A stretch of 64,000 nucleotides of DNA from Corydoras sp. C115 (taxonomy: Eukaryota > Chordata > Actinopteri > Siluriformes > Callichthyidae), in contig JAFMOC010000105.1 of assembly GCA_019802505.1 (NCBI GenBank), forward strand, positions 434,001 through 498,000. Reading direction: 5' to 3'. Positions within the stretch are counted from its first letter, which is position 1. Each line of letters begins with the position of its first letter. Shown piece after piece: positions 35,842 through 48,434 of this stretch. The position numbers and the translations under genes were made by a program. Under the pieces are notes generated by a model, which did not search any database, was not told the origin of the DNA, and saw only the letters and a program-made list of their open reading frames with translations.

Positions 35842-35913
35842 TCAAGCTGGGTCGCTGGTTTGTCTGATGGCCCTTCCAGATTTTTTAGGTTGTTTGGTGG
35901 ACCAAAGTTGCAT
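35842..35913 (-). other. In-frame upstream ORF or broken N-terminus of the BICDL-like gene
   Basis: An ATG at 35911-35913 opens 23 codons (MQLWSTKQPKKSGRAIRQ...) that end in one TGA at 35842-35844. Five more codons then lead in the same frame to the ATG at 35824-35826. It may be an ordinary uORF. Confidence 0.35.
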
Positions 35914-35926
35914 AACACAGGCCTGA

Positions 35927-36362
35927 TTCTTAGTCATTTAGTCATCCTTTTGCTTTACTCAGCAGTTTTCAGAGTTCTAAATAAAGGGAAATAATAATAA
36001 TGTTAATAAAACAATTTTTTAAGTGCATGCTAGAACACATAAGAATCTTACATACACACAAGTACTGGTGTACGAGTAGTTTATTTGAACTAGCCCCCTT
36101 CCCTTTTTAAAATCAAAATTGTATGCATGCGCTTTCAATTTAATTATTTCAATAGTAATGACTAATAGTCAGGACCCCAGTAGCGCCACCACAGAGCAGA
36201 TATTATTTTGTTACCTTTTGACTGGTACTAATAATATACGCATTCCAAATGTTCTTTAAGGAGCAGCATAAAGATAGAATGGTGGAATAAATTGGGATTC
36301 AAGCATATTGTAAAATGGGAGTTAAGTGACAAACCACTATCATGGTAAGGTCAAGTACCATG
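35927..36362. other. BICDL-like upstream region
   Basis: AT-rich, with no further signal seen. Confidence 0.4.
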
Positions 36363-36570
36363 AGGGCAAGGTAGCTCAGCGGTCAGGGCGTTGGGCTATC
36401 AATCTGAAGGTTGGGGGTTCAAATCCCAGGTCCACTGAAGTTACCAGTGTGGGTCCTTGAGCGAGACCCTTAACCCTCATTGCTCCAGGGATGCCGTGAT
36501 TAACCCCGTGCTCACCTTGTAAGTCACTTTGGATAAAAGCTGTGGCTAAATTACCAGATATAAACAAATA
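36363..36570 (+). mobile_element. Second tRNA-derived SINE family with core 3' tail
   Basis: Box A GTAGCTCAGCGG and box B GGTTCAAATCC, then a body with gggtccttgagc, cccttaaccctcattgct and the tail gtcactttggataaaagct. Confidence 0.85.
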
Positions 36571-38765
36571 AATATATAGTCTTGGTATAACTGATTGATA
36601 TTTTTATCATTTACTGCAAGATCACCAGAGACCAAACCCAAGTTTGAATGCAAACCTATATTCTTTTCTAAGCTTAATATATGTTAACCAACTTGATGAA
36701 GTTTGGTGCTGAATATTTTCCAGGAAAATTTTCAGCAACATCACAGGAATCATTTCCAAGATATTTTTTAAAATTCCCCCAGCAGCTCGTCCAAATGAGT
36801 GTCATTCATACTTTGTCAATACTTCCACTAATCTTGGCATCAGTTATTCTTAAATACATTTAAAAATATTTGTATTGGGTCCGCAAGTTGTTTAAGTGCT
36901 ACATTTTTTGAAAACTACTCATGAAGCAAACAGTTATTTTTGGTGTAGCATATCTCATTATTACAATTTACAAATAAACGATGGAATAAAATGTAAGGTC
37001 ATTTAAATCTATTGAGGTGATTTTTGTTAACAACTTAAAAATATACAAAATCTAAAACCCCAAAATATTAAAATGGCACAATCTCAGAGTCACTGTTGCC
37101 TAGTAAATTCACAGAAAAAAGACCTCAATGGCCAAAGAGCAAGAAATGCTAAATATATCATCAATAGTGAGGATGGAATATGTTTTATGTTATTTGTCAT
37201 TGCATCAAATATTTGAGTGACTTTCTTATTTTAATGCTACAAAAACAATTTGTCACCTTTTATCCAAATTCTCTTAGCATATCAATAATTTTGCCCAAAG
37301 ACAATATGTCAAAAACACAACACACCCCAGAGTACCAAAACATGTATATTGCTTTGTCTCCTTTTGTGAAGAGCGCCAAAAAAACAAGAGCTGTAGTGTT
37401 TTTGACATTCCGGTAGTCATTCAAGACAGCATCAAGTCTGCTAGACTGGTTTTGAGTTTCTGAGATTGTGAGAGGCTTTTTACAGCTTTCTCATGCTAGT
37501 CATGCTTACCCAACTTGTTAAGTCCTTGTTTACCAGCTTGTCATTATTAACATGAGAATCAAACTTTAGCCTTTAAATAAAATAATCCAACTTATTTCCA
37601 TCTTATTTAATTGATTCTAGATCAAGGAAGCAGGACAAGCATCTAGTCACTGCTGTTTAATTAGTGTGACATGACATGATTAAAATATTACACCCACAAC
37701 AACCTGACCCAATCCATTGCCTTTGGTCTACTGCATGGTAATGGCCTACAAAGACTTCTCTTATCTCAAAGCAGACAGGTTTACTTTCAAAACACACACA
37801 CACCTTTACAAAAACAAACCTCTACATCAAAGCCTGGCACGATTTCCATCATTTATTCACATCTCTTCTGAACAACCATTGCATTCTAATCCCAACCTGA
37901 TGTGTTTTTCTTACCTGCCAAGTTCCTGCTTTGCTTCAAGCATGTATCTCACCAGGGAGGCACTGATAGTTTCCTAGGAACCAAAGTTCTGTAGTTAAAG
38001 ACTTGTGCTCCACCCTCTATTCATGACCTCATCCAGGAGGGACGGTCTGAAACTAGTCAGGCAAACTTGATGGGAGGTGCTCTAGACAGGTGAATTAGGC
38101 AAGACAGTTTGTTGGTGAAACCACCCTTGAAAGACTTGAATAGCACCCTGTGCCTTGTTCACACCTATCACCATGGAGTAATTAGTAAAAACATAGTTAG
38201 TGTAGTGACTATACAATGAGTTGTTACAGCAATCTAAGGTAAAATCAATGAAAACTAAACTTTTTTGTGTGAATAGAACACCACTTTTGCCATTAAGCCA
38301 ATTAAAACATGTAATGTGGTCTATGCAATGTCTTTGTAACATGTAATTGAAATGTTAAGCAATATATTTTAGTCCTTAATAAGCCTAGGTCTGAATTGTA
38401 TCATGTCTGCAAATAGAGTCACACTGCTGTACAATCTGACAATTATTTAATTAGAAAGAAAATAGCTAAAATTACTTTACTGTTTAATAAAAGATACTGA
38501 GAGAATAATAAGCAACATTTTCATATAGTATCAAAGTGGTACACATTTAAAGAGGACCCTGAAAGTGCATCCATGCCTTAAGCCACAAAATTAGTAGCAC
38601 ACATACCATCATTGGTTTTGTGGGCAATGGTTTTAGTTGGTTCCAAAAAACTAAACCTTTTTTAAAATGATACCTAACCACTAGTAAAGTTACATGTTGA
38701 AAGTAAAAACAAGTTTAACAACTTAGGTTCTGGACTGTCTGATTTCTAATACATTGGTTCTGACC
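36571..38765. other. Intergenic between the BICDL-like gene and mia
   Basis: No gene or repeat recognised beyond the candidate non-coding exon near 37,915-38,080. Confidence 0.4.
37915..38080 (-). other. Candidate 5' non-coding exon of the BICDL-like gene
   Basis: On the minus strand this stretch ends at a good donor, CTTGGCAG|GTAAGA near 37914, and lies 2 kb upstream of the first coding exon. It has no long open frame. Only the donor supports it. Confidence 0.2.
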
Positions 38766-39111
38766 GCGGCATGGTGGCTTAGTGGTTAGCACGTTCGCCT
38801 CTCAGCGCTAGGGATTCCCGGTTCGAATCCCCATCTGGGTGGAGTTTCCATGTTCTCCCCGTGTCTGCGTGGGTTTCCTCCGGGTTCTCCGGTTTCCTCC
38901 TACAGTCCAAAAATATGGATCAAGTCAATTGAATTCTCAAAATTGCCCCATATAGAGTGTGTCTGTGTGAGTGAGTGTGTGCCCAGCAATGGATTGGCGC
39001 CCTGTCCTGGGTCTATCTGCCCAGCGCCCAAGACGTTCTCCCCTGGATGGGCATGGGGAACCCCACCGCGACCCTAATAGAGGATAAAGCGGGAGATAAT
39101 GAATGAATGAA
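38766..39111 (+). mobile_element. Full-length SINE, form B
   Basis: Duplication ggttctgacc at 38756 and 39113. Confidence 0.94.
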
Positions 39112-39197
39112 TGGTTCTGACCAATGTCTTTAAAGCTGCTATAATTTGCATATTATCATAATTCGAAATCTTTAATGTTTACTTTGAGGATTGGATA

Positions 39198-39260
39198 TAT
39201 CCGCCAAACGCCTGAAATGTTCTCCACTGGATGGGCATGGGGTCCCCCTTGTTAATGAGA
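39198..39260 (+). mobile_element. SINE fragment
   Basis: Only atccgccaaacgcctgaaat to gatgggcatggggt survives. Confidence 0.7.
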
Positions 39261-40435
39261 TGAGATGAGAAGTGCATTTTAGTGTTGTGTTATTGTGTTA
39301 TTTTGAGCTGTAACATTCAGTGTAGGTAAAATCTCTAGTCCTCACCTGGAGCAATTAAAACAAGAACATTTTTTTTTTAAAAAGTATAGATTTTCTTAAC
39401 CATTGTTCGACTCACCCTGGTATCATCTCAGATAACGGGCCCATCCCAAAAAAAAACATATTAACTTTCTCTGCATATGAAACACAATAACTTAAAATAT
39501 ATTAGTTTAATATCAGGTTATTTTATAGAATGCATCAACTTTGAAAGGGCTGAATTCCTAGAAGATATAAAAGCTTGCCAGACACAATAAATGCCAAAGT
39601 GACTACTATCTTATCAGTATCACTGTACATGTTTATTGCGTTTTCATAAAATTCAAATCAGACAAAGATATTTTATTATGGGATATAAAAAATGCAATGC
39701 TTATTGTGGGGAAAATTGGCCTATAATAGACGTTTATAAATGCAATTTGTAAGCTTGTGCTTACTGGTATTTTTGTTTATATTTTAAATACACCCTTAAA
39801 AAACAGATTGCATTAATTAGGCCTGTCTGTGTATATGGTAGCCTTTAAGACTGTTAAGCTTGGCTAAGAATCAGGTCTGCATGGCAAGATGCTAGTGGTT
39901 TAGAGGAATCAGTGGTATAAGTGTGTCCACACAATCAGGAGCCTGTGAAGCTCAGGGCTCTATTTCCTGTTTTTCAGGTGTGCATATTTTAACTCAGGAT
40001 AAAGCCAAGCTAAGAAAATATTAACAGGAATAAAAAACATTTTTAATGGTTATATTTACGATTTAACAAATGCGTTAAAGTGATATTTATTAAAAACCGT
40101 AAATACAACACAATTGCAAAGGCTTTCCCATTAAGAAAAATGTAAAGTTGATGGTGGCATGGAAATCTTGCAATGGAAACCACAAAACCTGGGTGCTAAA
40201 TAAGCAGTTAGCAATTTATTGATTACAAAAATACCTTTGTTTCTTGTGACAGATATTTATCTTTTACATGATTTGTTTCGAGTGTGCTATGTACTTTCAA
40301 GCAGCACATCCATTATATACTCTTATGTGTGCCTACTTTTGACCCATTATATTTTATTTATTGAGTAAACTACTCTGTAAGCTATATGCTATGTGAATGC
40401 TAATCTGAATCCTTCCAGTGTAGTTTGGATATATA
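39261..40435. other. Intergenic, no feature seen
   Basis: AT-rich sequence without a coding or repeat signal. Confidence 0.4.
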
Positions 40436-40702
40436 TATGCCCCATGCCCATCCAGGGGAGAACGTTCCGGGCGCTGGGCAGATACACCCAGGACAGGGTG
40501 CCAATCCATCGCTGGGCACACACTCACTCACACTGACACAGACACACTCTATATGGGGCAATTGACTTGATCCATGTTTTTGGACTGTGGGAGGAAACCG
40601 GAGAACCCGGAGGAAACCCACGCGGACACAGGGAGAACATGGAAACCGGGAATCCCTAGTGCTCAGAGGCGAACGTGCTAACCACTAAGCCACCGTGCCG
40701 CC
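40436..40702 (-). mobile_element. SINE, form A, lacking tail, with deletions
   Basis: Starts at ccccatgcccatcc and ends gtgccgcc. About 20 nt near the caatttggagaattc block and about 30 nt around box B are missing. Confidence 0.9.
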
Positions 40703-41121
40703 TATATATATATATTTATATATATCTGCCATGCTAAGCTTCCAATTAATATAGCATAGTTTGCTATCTAGCCGTATAAATACAACATATGTAGAAAACT
40801 AACCATGACATCACATCTCAATTTATATAAAAAGTCGACCCTTTCAACTTCCACAGTTAATACAGTTTAAAATTTTTGTTGTTGGATGTATGATTACTTA
40901 GCAAAAGAACATTAAATATTAGTTGTGCAGGCCTAGCTTGCAATAACTATCAAGTTTATCTCAGCAACAATGTTTGGTGTAAGCTCTAGACACTAGTCTT
41001 TCTTAACACAATAGTCATGTCCTGACTTTTCATTATGCACAGTGTACAGACATGCTGAAAGGAGCCTTAATCATTATCATAAACGCATATAAAATGTAAT
41101 ATATAAAATATTATTCTGTGC

Positions 41122-41481
41122 GGGCGGCACAGTGGCTTAGTGGTTAGCACGTTCGCCTCTCAGCGCTAGGGATTCCTGGTTCGAATCCCCATCTGGGTGG
41201 AGTTTCCATGTTCTCCCCGTGTCTGCGTGGGTTTCCTCCTGGTTCTGCGGTTTCCTCCCACAGTCCAAAAACATGGATCAAGTCAATTGAATTCTCAAAA
41301 ATTGCCCCATATAGAGTGTGTCTGTGTGAGTGAGTGTGTGCTCAGCGATGGATTGGTGCCCTGTCCTGGGTCTATCTGCCCAGCGCCTGAGATGTTCTCC
41401 CCTGGATGGGCATGGGGAACCCCACCGTGACCCTAATAGAGAATAAAGCGGGAGAAAATGAATGAATGAATGAATGAATGA
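41122..41481 (+). mobile_element. Full-length SINE, form B
   Basis: Duplication attattctgtgc at 41110 and 41482. It lies 340 bp upstream of the mia start. Confidence 0.94.
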
Positions 41482-41822
41482 ATTATTCTGTGCTTCAACT
41501 TAATCATGACACTTACAACAACCAAACCATAAAAATAAGCTGGTGGTACAGATACTTTTGGCATACATCAGTAGCAAATGCAGTAATCATTCAGATATGT
41601 GATGAATCATTATGTGAAAGTGTTCTTCACGTCCGATTTTGGCTGAGGATATGCTAACTGGATTGGGCCTCCACTAGGCAAACATTTTTTCCAGTGGAAC
41701 TTTGTTTGCTGTGGCTGCACTAGTGGGTGGGACTATAGTGAAGGCAGGACTTTAGCCAGATTTTATCCACTGCCTTGTTCCTCCAAAGCCCATCTTGACT
41801 GAATTGAGCCAATACAGCAGCC

Positions 41823-42827
41823 ATGGACAGGAGCTGTATCAACTGGGCACTGCTTTTTATTGTATGTATTTTGCCATGTTGTACACAAGCTGGCAGACAG
41901 ATGCCCAAATTGTCTGACAAGAAGCAGTGTACAGATGCAGACTGCAGCTGTAAGTAAAAGGCCTATTTATACCCTTCCAATAATATAGAAAATTTAATTT
42001 AATAATTGTGCACATACTACAAAAATCATGTCGTCATATTGCTCAGAAATTATAGGATTTTCTTAACTCTACATATTTATTTGCTACTGTTAATTAACTG
42101 TCTATTTATTTGCATTTTTTTTTTTTTAAAGTACAAGGCCATTGCTACGCAGTTACAAGTGTTATAAGTTGTAGTGATGTTAACATAACTTAATAATTTT
42201 TTTCATTATGATAAAGACAAAACAACATTATACTGGGTGTTTACCTGGTACAAATAGTCCAGACACAACTCTAGTTCTCAGTTTTCTGTTTTGTTTGCTG
42301 CCAAATGGTACACTGTATTGAACTAATAATAACTACTGTATCTGGTCTCAGATCCCATTCTTATTGCAAAAGCCCTGCAGGACTATTACCCTCCAGACTG
42401 TCGCTTCATAACCATCCATCAAGGCCAACTTGTTTATGTTTATGCCATGCTGAAGGACCAGGGCAGCCCCTATTGGGCTGGTAGTGTAAGTCTCACTATA
42501 TTAACTATATAATTTTATTCAATTGATTGACTAACAAAAGAAAAAATAAAGCAATGACGAAGATCAATGTTTTTTAGGTCCAGGGTTCGTATTATGGAGA
42601 ACAAGAGGCTCGGATTGGTTATTTTCCCAGCAGCATCGTTGAAGAGACTCACGCCTTAACGCCAGCTGAAGTTGAAGTTAAGACAGATGTGAGTGTTGTG
42701 AGCTTTACAGTATTCACTACTGTGATTTGATCATTAATATCTAATTCGTCTGCTAAATATTTCACTTTTAAAACTTATACGCAGCTTGTTTTTATTATTT
42801 CAGAAATGGGATTTCTACTGTCACTGA
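41823..42827 (+). CDS. mia: MIA, melanoma inhibitory activity (secreted SH3-like protein)
   Basis: Four exons: 41823-41949, 42352-42485, 42578-42688 and 42804-42827. They encode about 131 residues, the family length. A signal peptide (MDRSCINWALLFIVCILPC) is followed by the mature start MPKLSDKKQCTDADC. The extracellular SH3-like domain has ALQDYYPPDCRF, GQLVYVYAML, YWAGSV, ARIGYFPSSIV and the closing KTDKWDFYCH. The four mature cysteines form the two family disulfides (CTDADC, DCRF, FYC). MIA binds matrix and integrins and is cartilage-associated. The paralogue otoraplin is the main alternative, but the MPKL start and QGSYYGEQEARIGYFPSS block favour MIA. AATAAA at 43071-43076 is a likely poly(A) signal. 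Confidence 0.93.
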
Positions 42828-43355
42828 GATGCTACCATTTTTAAGAACTTGCCATCCTGAAGCAAATATTTTTTCCATTCCTCTGCTCTTGTTTTGTCTC
42901 TGTTGTTTGTTGTTACAATAGTAAGAAATGCCATTTCCAACTTGTGACATTTGGTGTTTTTCGCGAAACTTTTTTTAACTGATAAAAAAGTAAAAGTTTT
43001 TACTGACTAATTTAATTACACTTTGTTAATATTAACTGATTTGATATTGCAGCTCCTTTCTAGAAAACAAAATAAATTTTAACAAATGCATTTTTACCTA
43101 TTTTGCCATACACATTTGCACGTGAGATATTGCCTAAAAGCCCTCACCTTGATGTAACATCTTTCTAAAAATTGATGTTAACATTTGAAATGGTTGATTT
43201 AGTGTTTAGCAATTAGACTTCAACATTTGTTTTTCCCCGTTAACACACCGAATCATGTATTTGACTGTAAACACATGTAAATTAAACTATGCCATAGCAA
43301 ACCTGGCTACTTTTGCATAGAACTAATTGAACTATATAAAGTGAAAACAGCTACA
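42828..43355. other. mia 3' UTR and flank
   Basis: Poly(A) signal AATAAA at 43071-43076; otherwise featureless. Confidence 0.6.
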
Positions 43356-43936
<581 letters not shown>

Positions 43937-43952
43937 GATACGTATATATGAG

Positions 43953-44101
43953 GGTGCGGTAGCTCAGTGGTTAGGGCGATGGCCTCTCAATCTGTAGGTT
44001 GGGGGTTCAAATCCCAGGTCCACTGAAGTTACCATTGTGGGTCCTTGAGCCTTAACCCTCATTGCTAAAGGGATGTTGTGATTAACCCTGTGCTCACCTT
44101 G
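43953..44101 (+). mobile_element. Second-family tRNA SINE, truncated
   Basis: Box A GTAGCTCAGTGG and box B GGTTCAAATCC, as at 36363. It ends at gctcaccttg before (GT)n. Confidence 0.85.
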
Positions 44102-44122
44102 TGTGTGTGTGTATATATATAT

Positions 44123-44473
44123 TCATTCATTCATTCATTATCTCCCGCTTTATCCTCTATTAGGGTCGCGGTGGGGTTCCCCATGCCCATCCAGGGGAGA
44201 ACGTCTCGGGCGCTGGGCAGATAGACCCAGGACAGGGCGCCAATCCATCGCTGGGTACACACTCACACACTCAAACACACTCTATATAGGGCAATTTAGA
44301 GAATTCAATTAACTTGATCCATGTTTTTGGACTGTGGGAGGAAACCGGAGAACCCGGAGGAAACCCACATGGACACGGGGAGAACATGGAAACTCCACCC
44401 AGATGGGGATTCGAACCGGGAATCCCTAGCGCTGAAAGGCGAACGTGCTAACCACTAAGCCACCGTGCCGCCT
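44123..44473 (-). mobile_element. Full-length SINE, form B
   Basis: Inserted in a (TA)n tract, with gtatatatatat on both sides. Confidence 0.93.
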
Positions 44474-44824
44474 GTATATATATATATATATATATAATTT
44501 TTTTTTTTTTTTTTTTTTATATATAAATAAAATCTCGCTGTGACACGCTTAGGCTGCCAGTCACTTAAATAGTACACTTAAAAGTCACAAGACTTTCTAT
44601 ATAATTCGTATAGTCTAAGTAGTGCACTCTGTAGTGAAGTTAAAAGCTGTTTGGGATTGAGCCCCTCGTCTCCGCGACTTTTAGCGCGTCCATAGGAACG
44701 AAGAAACAAGATCACGGCTTCAGCTTCAGAGAGGTTTACTTCACAACCAAACACAATTTAAAGTTTAATTTGACAATAAATAGTATTGTTTTCAAACAAG
44801 AGAGACACAATTGCCGGTGTCAGT

Positions 44825-46726
44825 ATGAACTATCCGCAAGCCAGTCCGCCTTTTTTTAACATGCTCCGGGCTTCAGGTCATGGTGAGGTTTGGTGGGATG
44901 CCACAGATGAAGTGAAGTTTAAACAGTATGGATGGCGCTGTTCCACTCATGAAGATGCTTATTCCACCGCCACCCTCATTGGAAACTGGGCAGAAAGAAG
45001 AGTAGATACTGGCCGAGCTGAAGAGTTACGACGCCCTCTGCCGTCACAGGTATGTGGAGTAAGGAGGACATTGTGTTGTAACTATTAGATGGTTGAAAAA
45101 CTGACCCTCTATAATATTTATTAGTATTCCATCCATCTATCATCTTCCGCTTTATCCTACTTTAGGGTCGCGGTGGGGTTCCCCATGCCCATCCAGGGGA
45201 GAACGTTTCGGGCGCTGGGCAGATACACCCAGGACAGAACGCCAATCCATCGCTGGGCACACACTCACTCACACAAACACACTCTATATGGGGCAATTTG
45301 GAGAATTCACTTGACTTGATCCATGTTTTTGGACTGAGGGAGGAAACTGGAGAACCCGGAGGAAACCCACGCGGACACGGGGAGAACATGGAAACTCCAC
45401 CCAGATTGGGATTCGAACCGGGAATCCCTAGTGCTGAGAGGAGAACATGCTAACCACTAAGCCACCGTGCCGCCCTATTTATTAGTATTTCATAGGATAA
45501 ACGTGTTTGATTTATCTGTATGTTTAATTCCATAGAAAATGCAGAGAAATGCTGTAGAGGGTGGAGGAAAATTCATTCATTCATTTATTATCTTCCGCTT
45601 TATTTTATATTAGGGTCACGGGGGGGTTCCCCATACCCATCCAGGGGAGAACGTTTCGGGCGCTGGGCAAATACACCCAGGACAGGGCGCCAATCTATCG
45701 CTGGGCACACACTCACTCACACAGACACACACACACACTATATGGGGCAATTTGGAGAACTCAATTGACTTGATCCATGTTTTTGGACTGTGGGAGGAAA
45801 CCGGAGAACCCGGAGGAAACCCACGCGGACACGGGGAGAACATGGAAACTCCACCCAGATGGGGATTCGAACCGGGAATCCCTAGCACTAAGCCACCGTG
45901 CCGGCCCATGTCCTGGTTTTACTGATCTAAAAATATTTCATGAGAAGATTAACATTATAATAGTAAGTTGGAAAAGATGCATCACATGATTACAGAGCCA
46001 TCTCATTTTATTTCCGCAGTTTTCACACTATTTTGAAACCACATATACTTCAGCATTCAACAAGGAAGAAAAACATCCCATTTACACTTGTAAGTAACTT
46101 CAGTTCAGTTTAATTACACTTTGATTTTAAATTACCAGTCATTTTCGCACTACTGAAACTTCGAGCGGGTGGAGTGCAGTAAGATGCTAACTTCCTACAA
46201 GCCATAGGCGAAAGTCAAGGGCACACAGTGACCCTCACTCACTCCCAGCTTGAGCAACACTCTTGCCACTGATGGAGAGCTCACTCTGAGCGGCTGAAAG
46301 GACAAGGACTCCCTCAGTGTCGAGCTGTTAGGCCTTTTGTTTATTTTATTTATTTTTTTAGGGCGTGCACCTTTCTGAGGTCGACGTTTATGTGCATGCA
46401 TGGTAAGGTATCATGCCAACTGAGGTATGGTTTGGGTTGTAGGGGTCACATGCTCATCTGGAGTATCATTTCATGTTATGCATGGTATTATGCAGTATAT
46501 GTGTTTTTTTATTTATATGTATGCCATTTTTATATATATGCTTTATTTAACTTAAGCTTTCAAGAAAGAACCGCGAAGCTTCCCTGGTCACCAGCCTGAA
46601 CTGGATCCACCTCACACCAAAATTGTTCCCAACTCCAGCTACAGACTGGATTTTAGTGGACCTTCTAGCAAGACAGGACATCCAAAAACCAAACAGCAAA
46701 GCGATGGATGTGTGTCTGGCTTTTAA
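44825..46726 (+). CDS. cfap68: CFAP68 (C11orf1), cilia and flagella associated protein
   Basis: Three exons, 44825-45049, 46020-46089 and 46557-46726, encode about 154 residues. Diagnostic stretches are SGHGEVWWDATDEVKFKQYG, TLIGNWAERRVD, PLPSQ then FSHYFETTY, and FPGHQPELDPP. These match human C11orf1/CFAP68, described as a microtubule inner protein of ciliary doublets. The C-terminus (SYRLDFSGPSSKTG...) runs longer than the human one. Intron 1 holds two minus-strand SINEs 96 bp apart, at 45129 and 45572. The gene precedes cryab as in human. Confidence 0.92.
45129..45475 (-). mobile_element. Full-length SINE, form A, cfap68 intron 1
   Basis: Perfect duplication tatttattagtatt at 45115 and 45476. 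Confidence 0.94.
45572..45906 (-). mobile_element. SINE, form A, cfap68 intron 1
   Basis: The head is shortened; about 25 nt after ccctagc are missing. Confidence 0.92.
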
Positions 46727-46811
46727 AGATAGTTACCTTCTATTACCATGAAACTAATTCCTATTTCATATTCTCCTGTTTTATATTTCATTTTCTGGTT
46801 TCCAAAAACGG

Positions 46812-47158
46812 CGGCACGGTGGCTTAGTGGTTAGCACGTTCGCCTCTCAGCGCTAGGGATTCCCGGTTCGAATCCCCATCTGGGTGGAGTTTCCATGTTC
46901 TCCCCGTGTCCGCGTGGGTTTCCTCCGGGTTCTCCGGTTTCCTCCCACAGTCCAAAAACATGGATCAAGTCAATTGAATTCTCAAAATATTGCCCCATAT
47001 AGAGTGTGTCTGTGTGAGTGTGTGTGTGCCCAGCGATGGATTGGCGCCCTGTCCTGGGTCTATCTGCCCAGCGCCCGAGACGTTCTCCCCTGGATGGGCA
47101 TGGGGAACCCCACTGCGACCCTAATAGAGGATAAAGCGGGAGATAATGAATGAATGAA
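46812..47158 (+). mobile_element. Full-length SINE, form B
   Basis: Duplication tggtttccaaaaac at 46798 and 47159. The target sequence is itself part of an older SINE. Confidence 0.94.
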
Positions 47159-47360
47159 TGGTTTCCAAAAACATGGATTTAAGGTGAATTGGATCCTATA
47201 AATTGCCCCCATCAAAATTTCTGTGTGAGTGATTGTGTGTGCTCAGCAATGGATTAGTGCCCTTTCCTGGGGGTATCTGCCCAGCACACGAACCCCCCCA
47301 TCACAACCCTAGTGAATACCCTAGAATACCCAACCCTAGAGAATAAAGTGGAGGATAATG
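47159..47360 (+). mobile_element. Old SINE 3' half interrupted by the previous copy
   Basis: Diverged tccaaaaacatggatttaag, aattgcccccatc and gagaataaagtggaggataa are recognisable. Confidence 0.75.
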
Positions 47361-48434
47361 AGATAAGATGCTTTATGGCAAATCTAGATCTAGATCTAGG
47401 ATCAGTGACTTGATTTATCGCACTTCACTCAAAATTGAGACAAGCTGGGTCACTACTGACAGTTTCAAAGTGAGACTCTTAGTCAAGTTTAATTGTTAAA
47501 ACACTATAGGTTTTATTTTAGCATAAATGAAGTTGTGGTGTCTATACAATTAGCTTGGTGCTGTGAATAATGACAAAAGCTTAATAAAAATTTACCCATA
47601 TATTTAAGTCTCTGTTTTCCACTTGGACCTCCAGGTTGTTTTTGTGCCAGAGCTAATATCTATACTTAAATTGAATTATACATTTATTCTCAGAGCTGTT
47701 ACTGTCTTCACACTTAGCAGCACACCAAAAAGGGCATGTTTCTGTCCTTATGAACCTACAACCTTCTAATTAAATAAACCTTCTAGTCTTTAATCGATGG
47801 CTTGAAACTTTTTTAAAAAACCACGTGTGTTAGATGTAATCCATTATATTTATTAAATAAATCAGAGCAAACCTCCTAAATCAATAATACAAATCACAAC
47901 AACAGCTAGTTTCTTCAGAATCTCTTGTCACCTCTATAGTTTCTATCTTTAGCGAATCATCTGGCTCAAAAAGTAGCAACATTGTATGGAAATGGTATGT
48001 CTTTTTATTGCTAACAGTATTGAACTTAATTTAATTACACTATGTTTTCTCAATGTTATTAATTATTTTATCAATACTGAAAGCTAAAAATTCCAGTCTT
48101 CCTACATTGTGCACAGCCTCTCATATGTTAACTGAGCAACCATTGTTCGGCCTTGACCAAAATAAGACAAGGATCCCTTTTATTCGGCGCTCTCTTGTTT
48201 TGTAAATTTCTAGCAGCTGTAGGGTGTGAAGAATACTCCTGCAAGAGAATCACTGGATACATGAAGTATCACCTAATGAGATAAAGCGTTTAGTGTTGTT
48301 CTGTAAAGTCGAATGCTTTTGTCGAATGCTTAATCTCTGCACAAAAGCGCAATCTAGTGGGTGTCGAGACTGATATAAAGCTAATGCAGTGGGTTTGTAA
48401 GAAAACTGCAGAATTTAGTTGAAGCATAGCAGCT
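47361..48434. other. cfap68-cryab 3' intergenic region
   Basis: Convergent 3' flanks. cryab AATAAA (minus) lies at 48004-48009. Nothing else was seen. Confidence 0.5.

Noticed and set aside
37717..37977. 86-codon plus-strand frame
   Set aside because: No homology recognised and no splice context; overlaps a candidate non-coding exon on the other strand.
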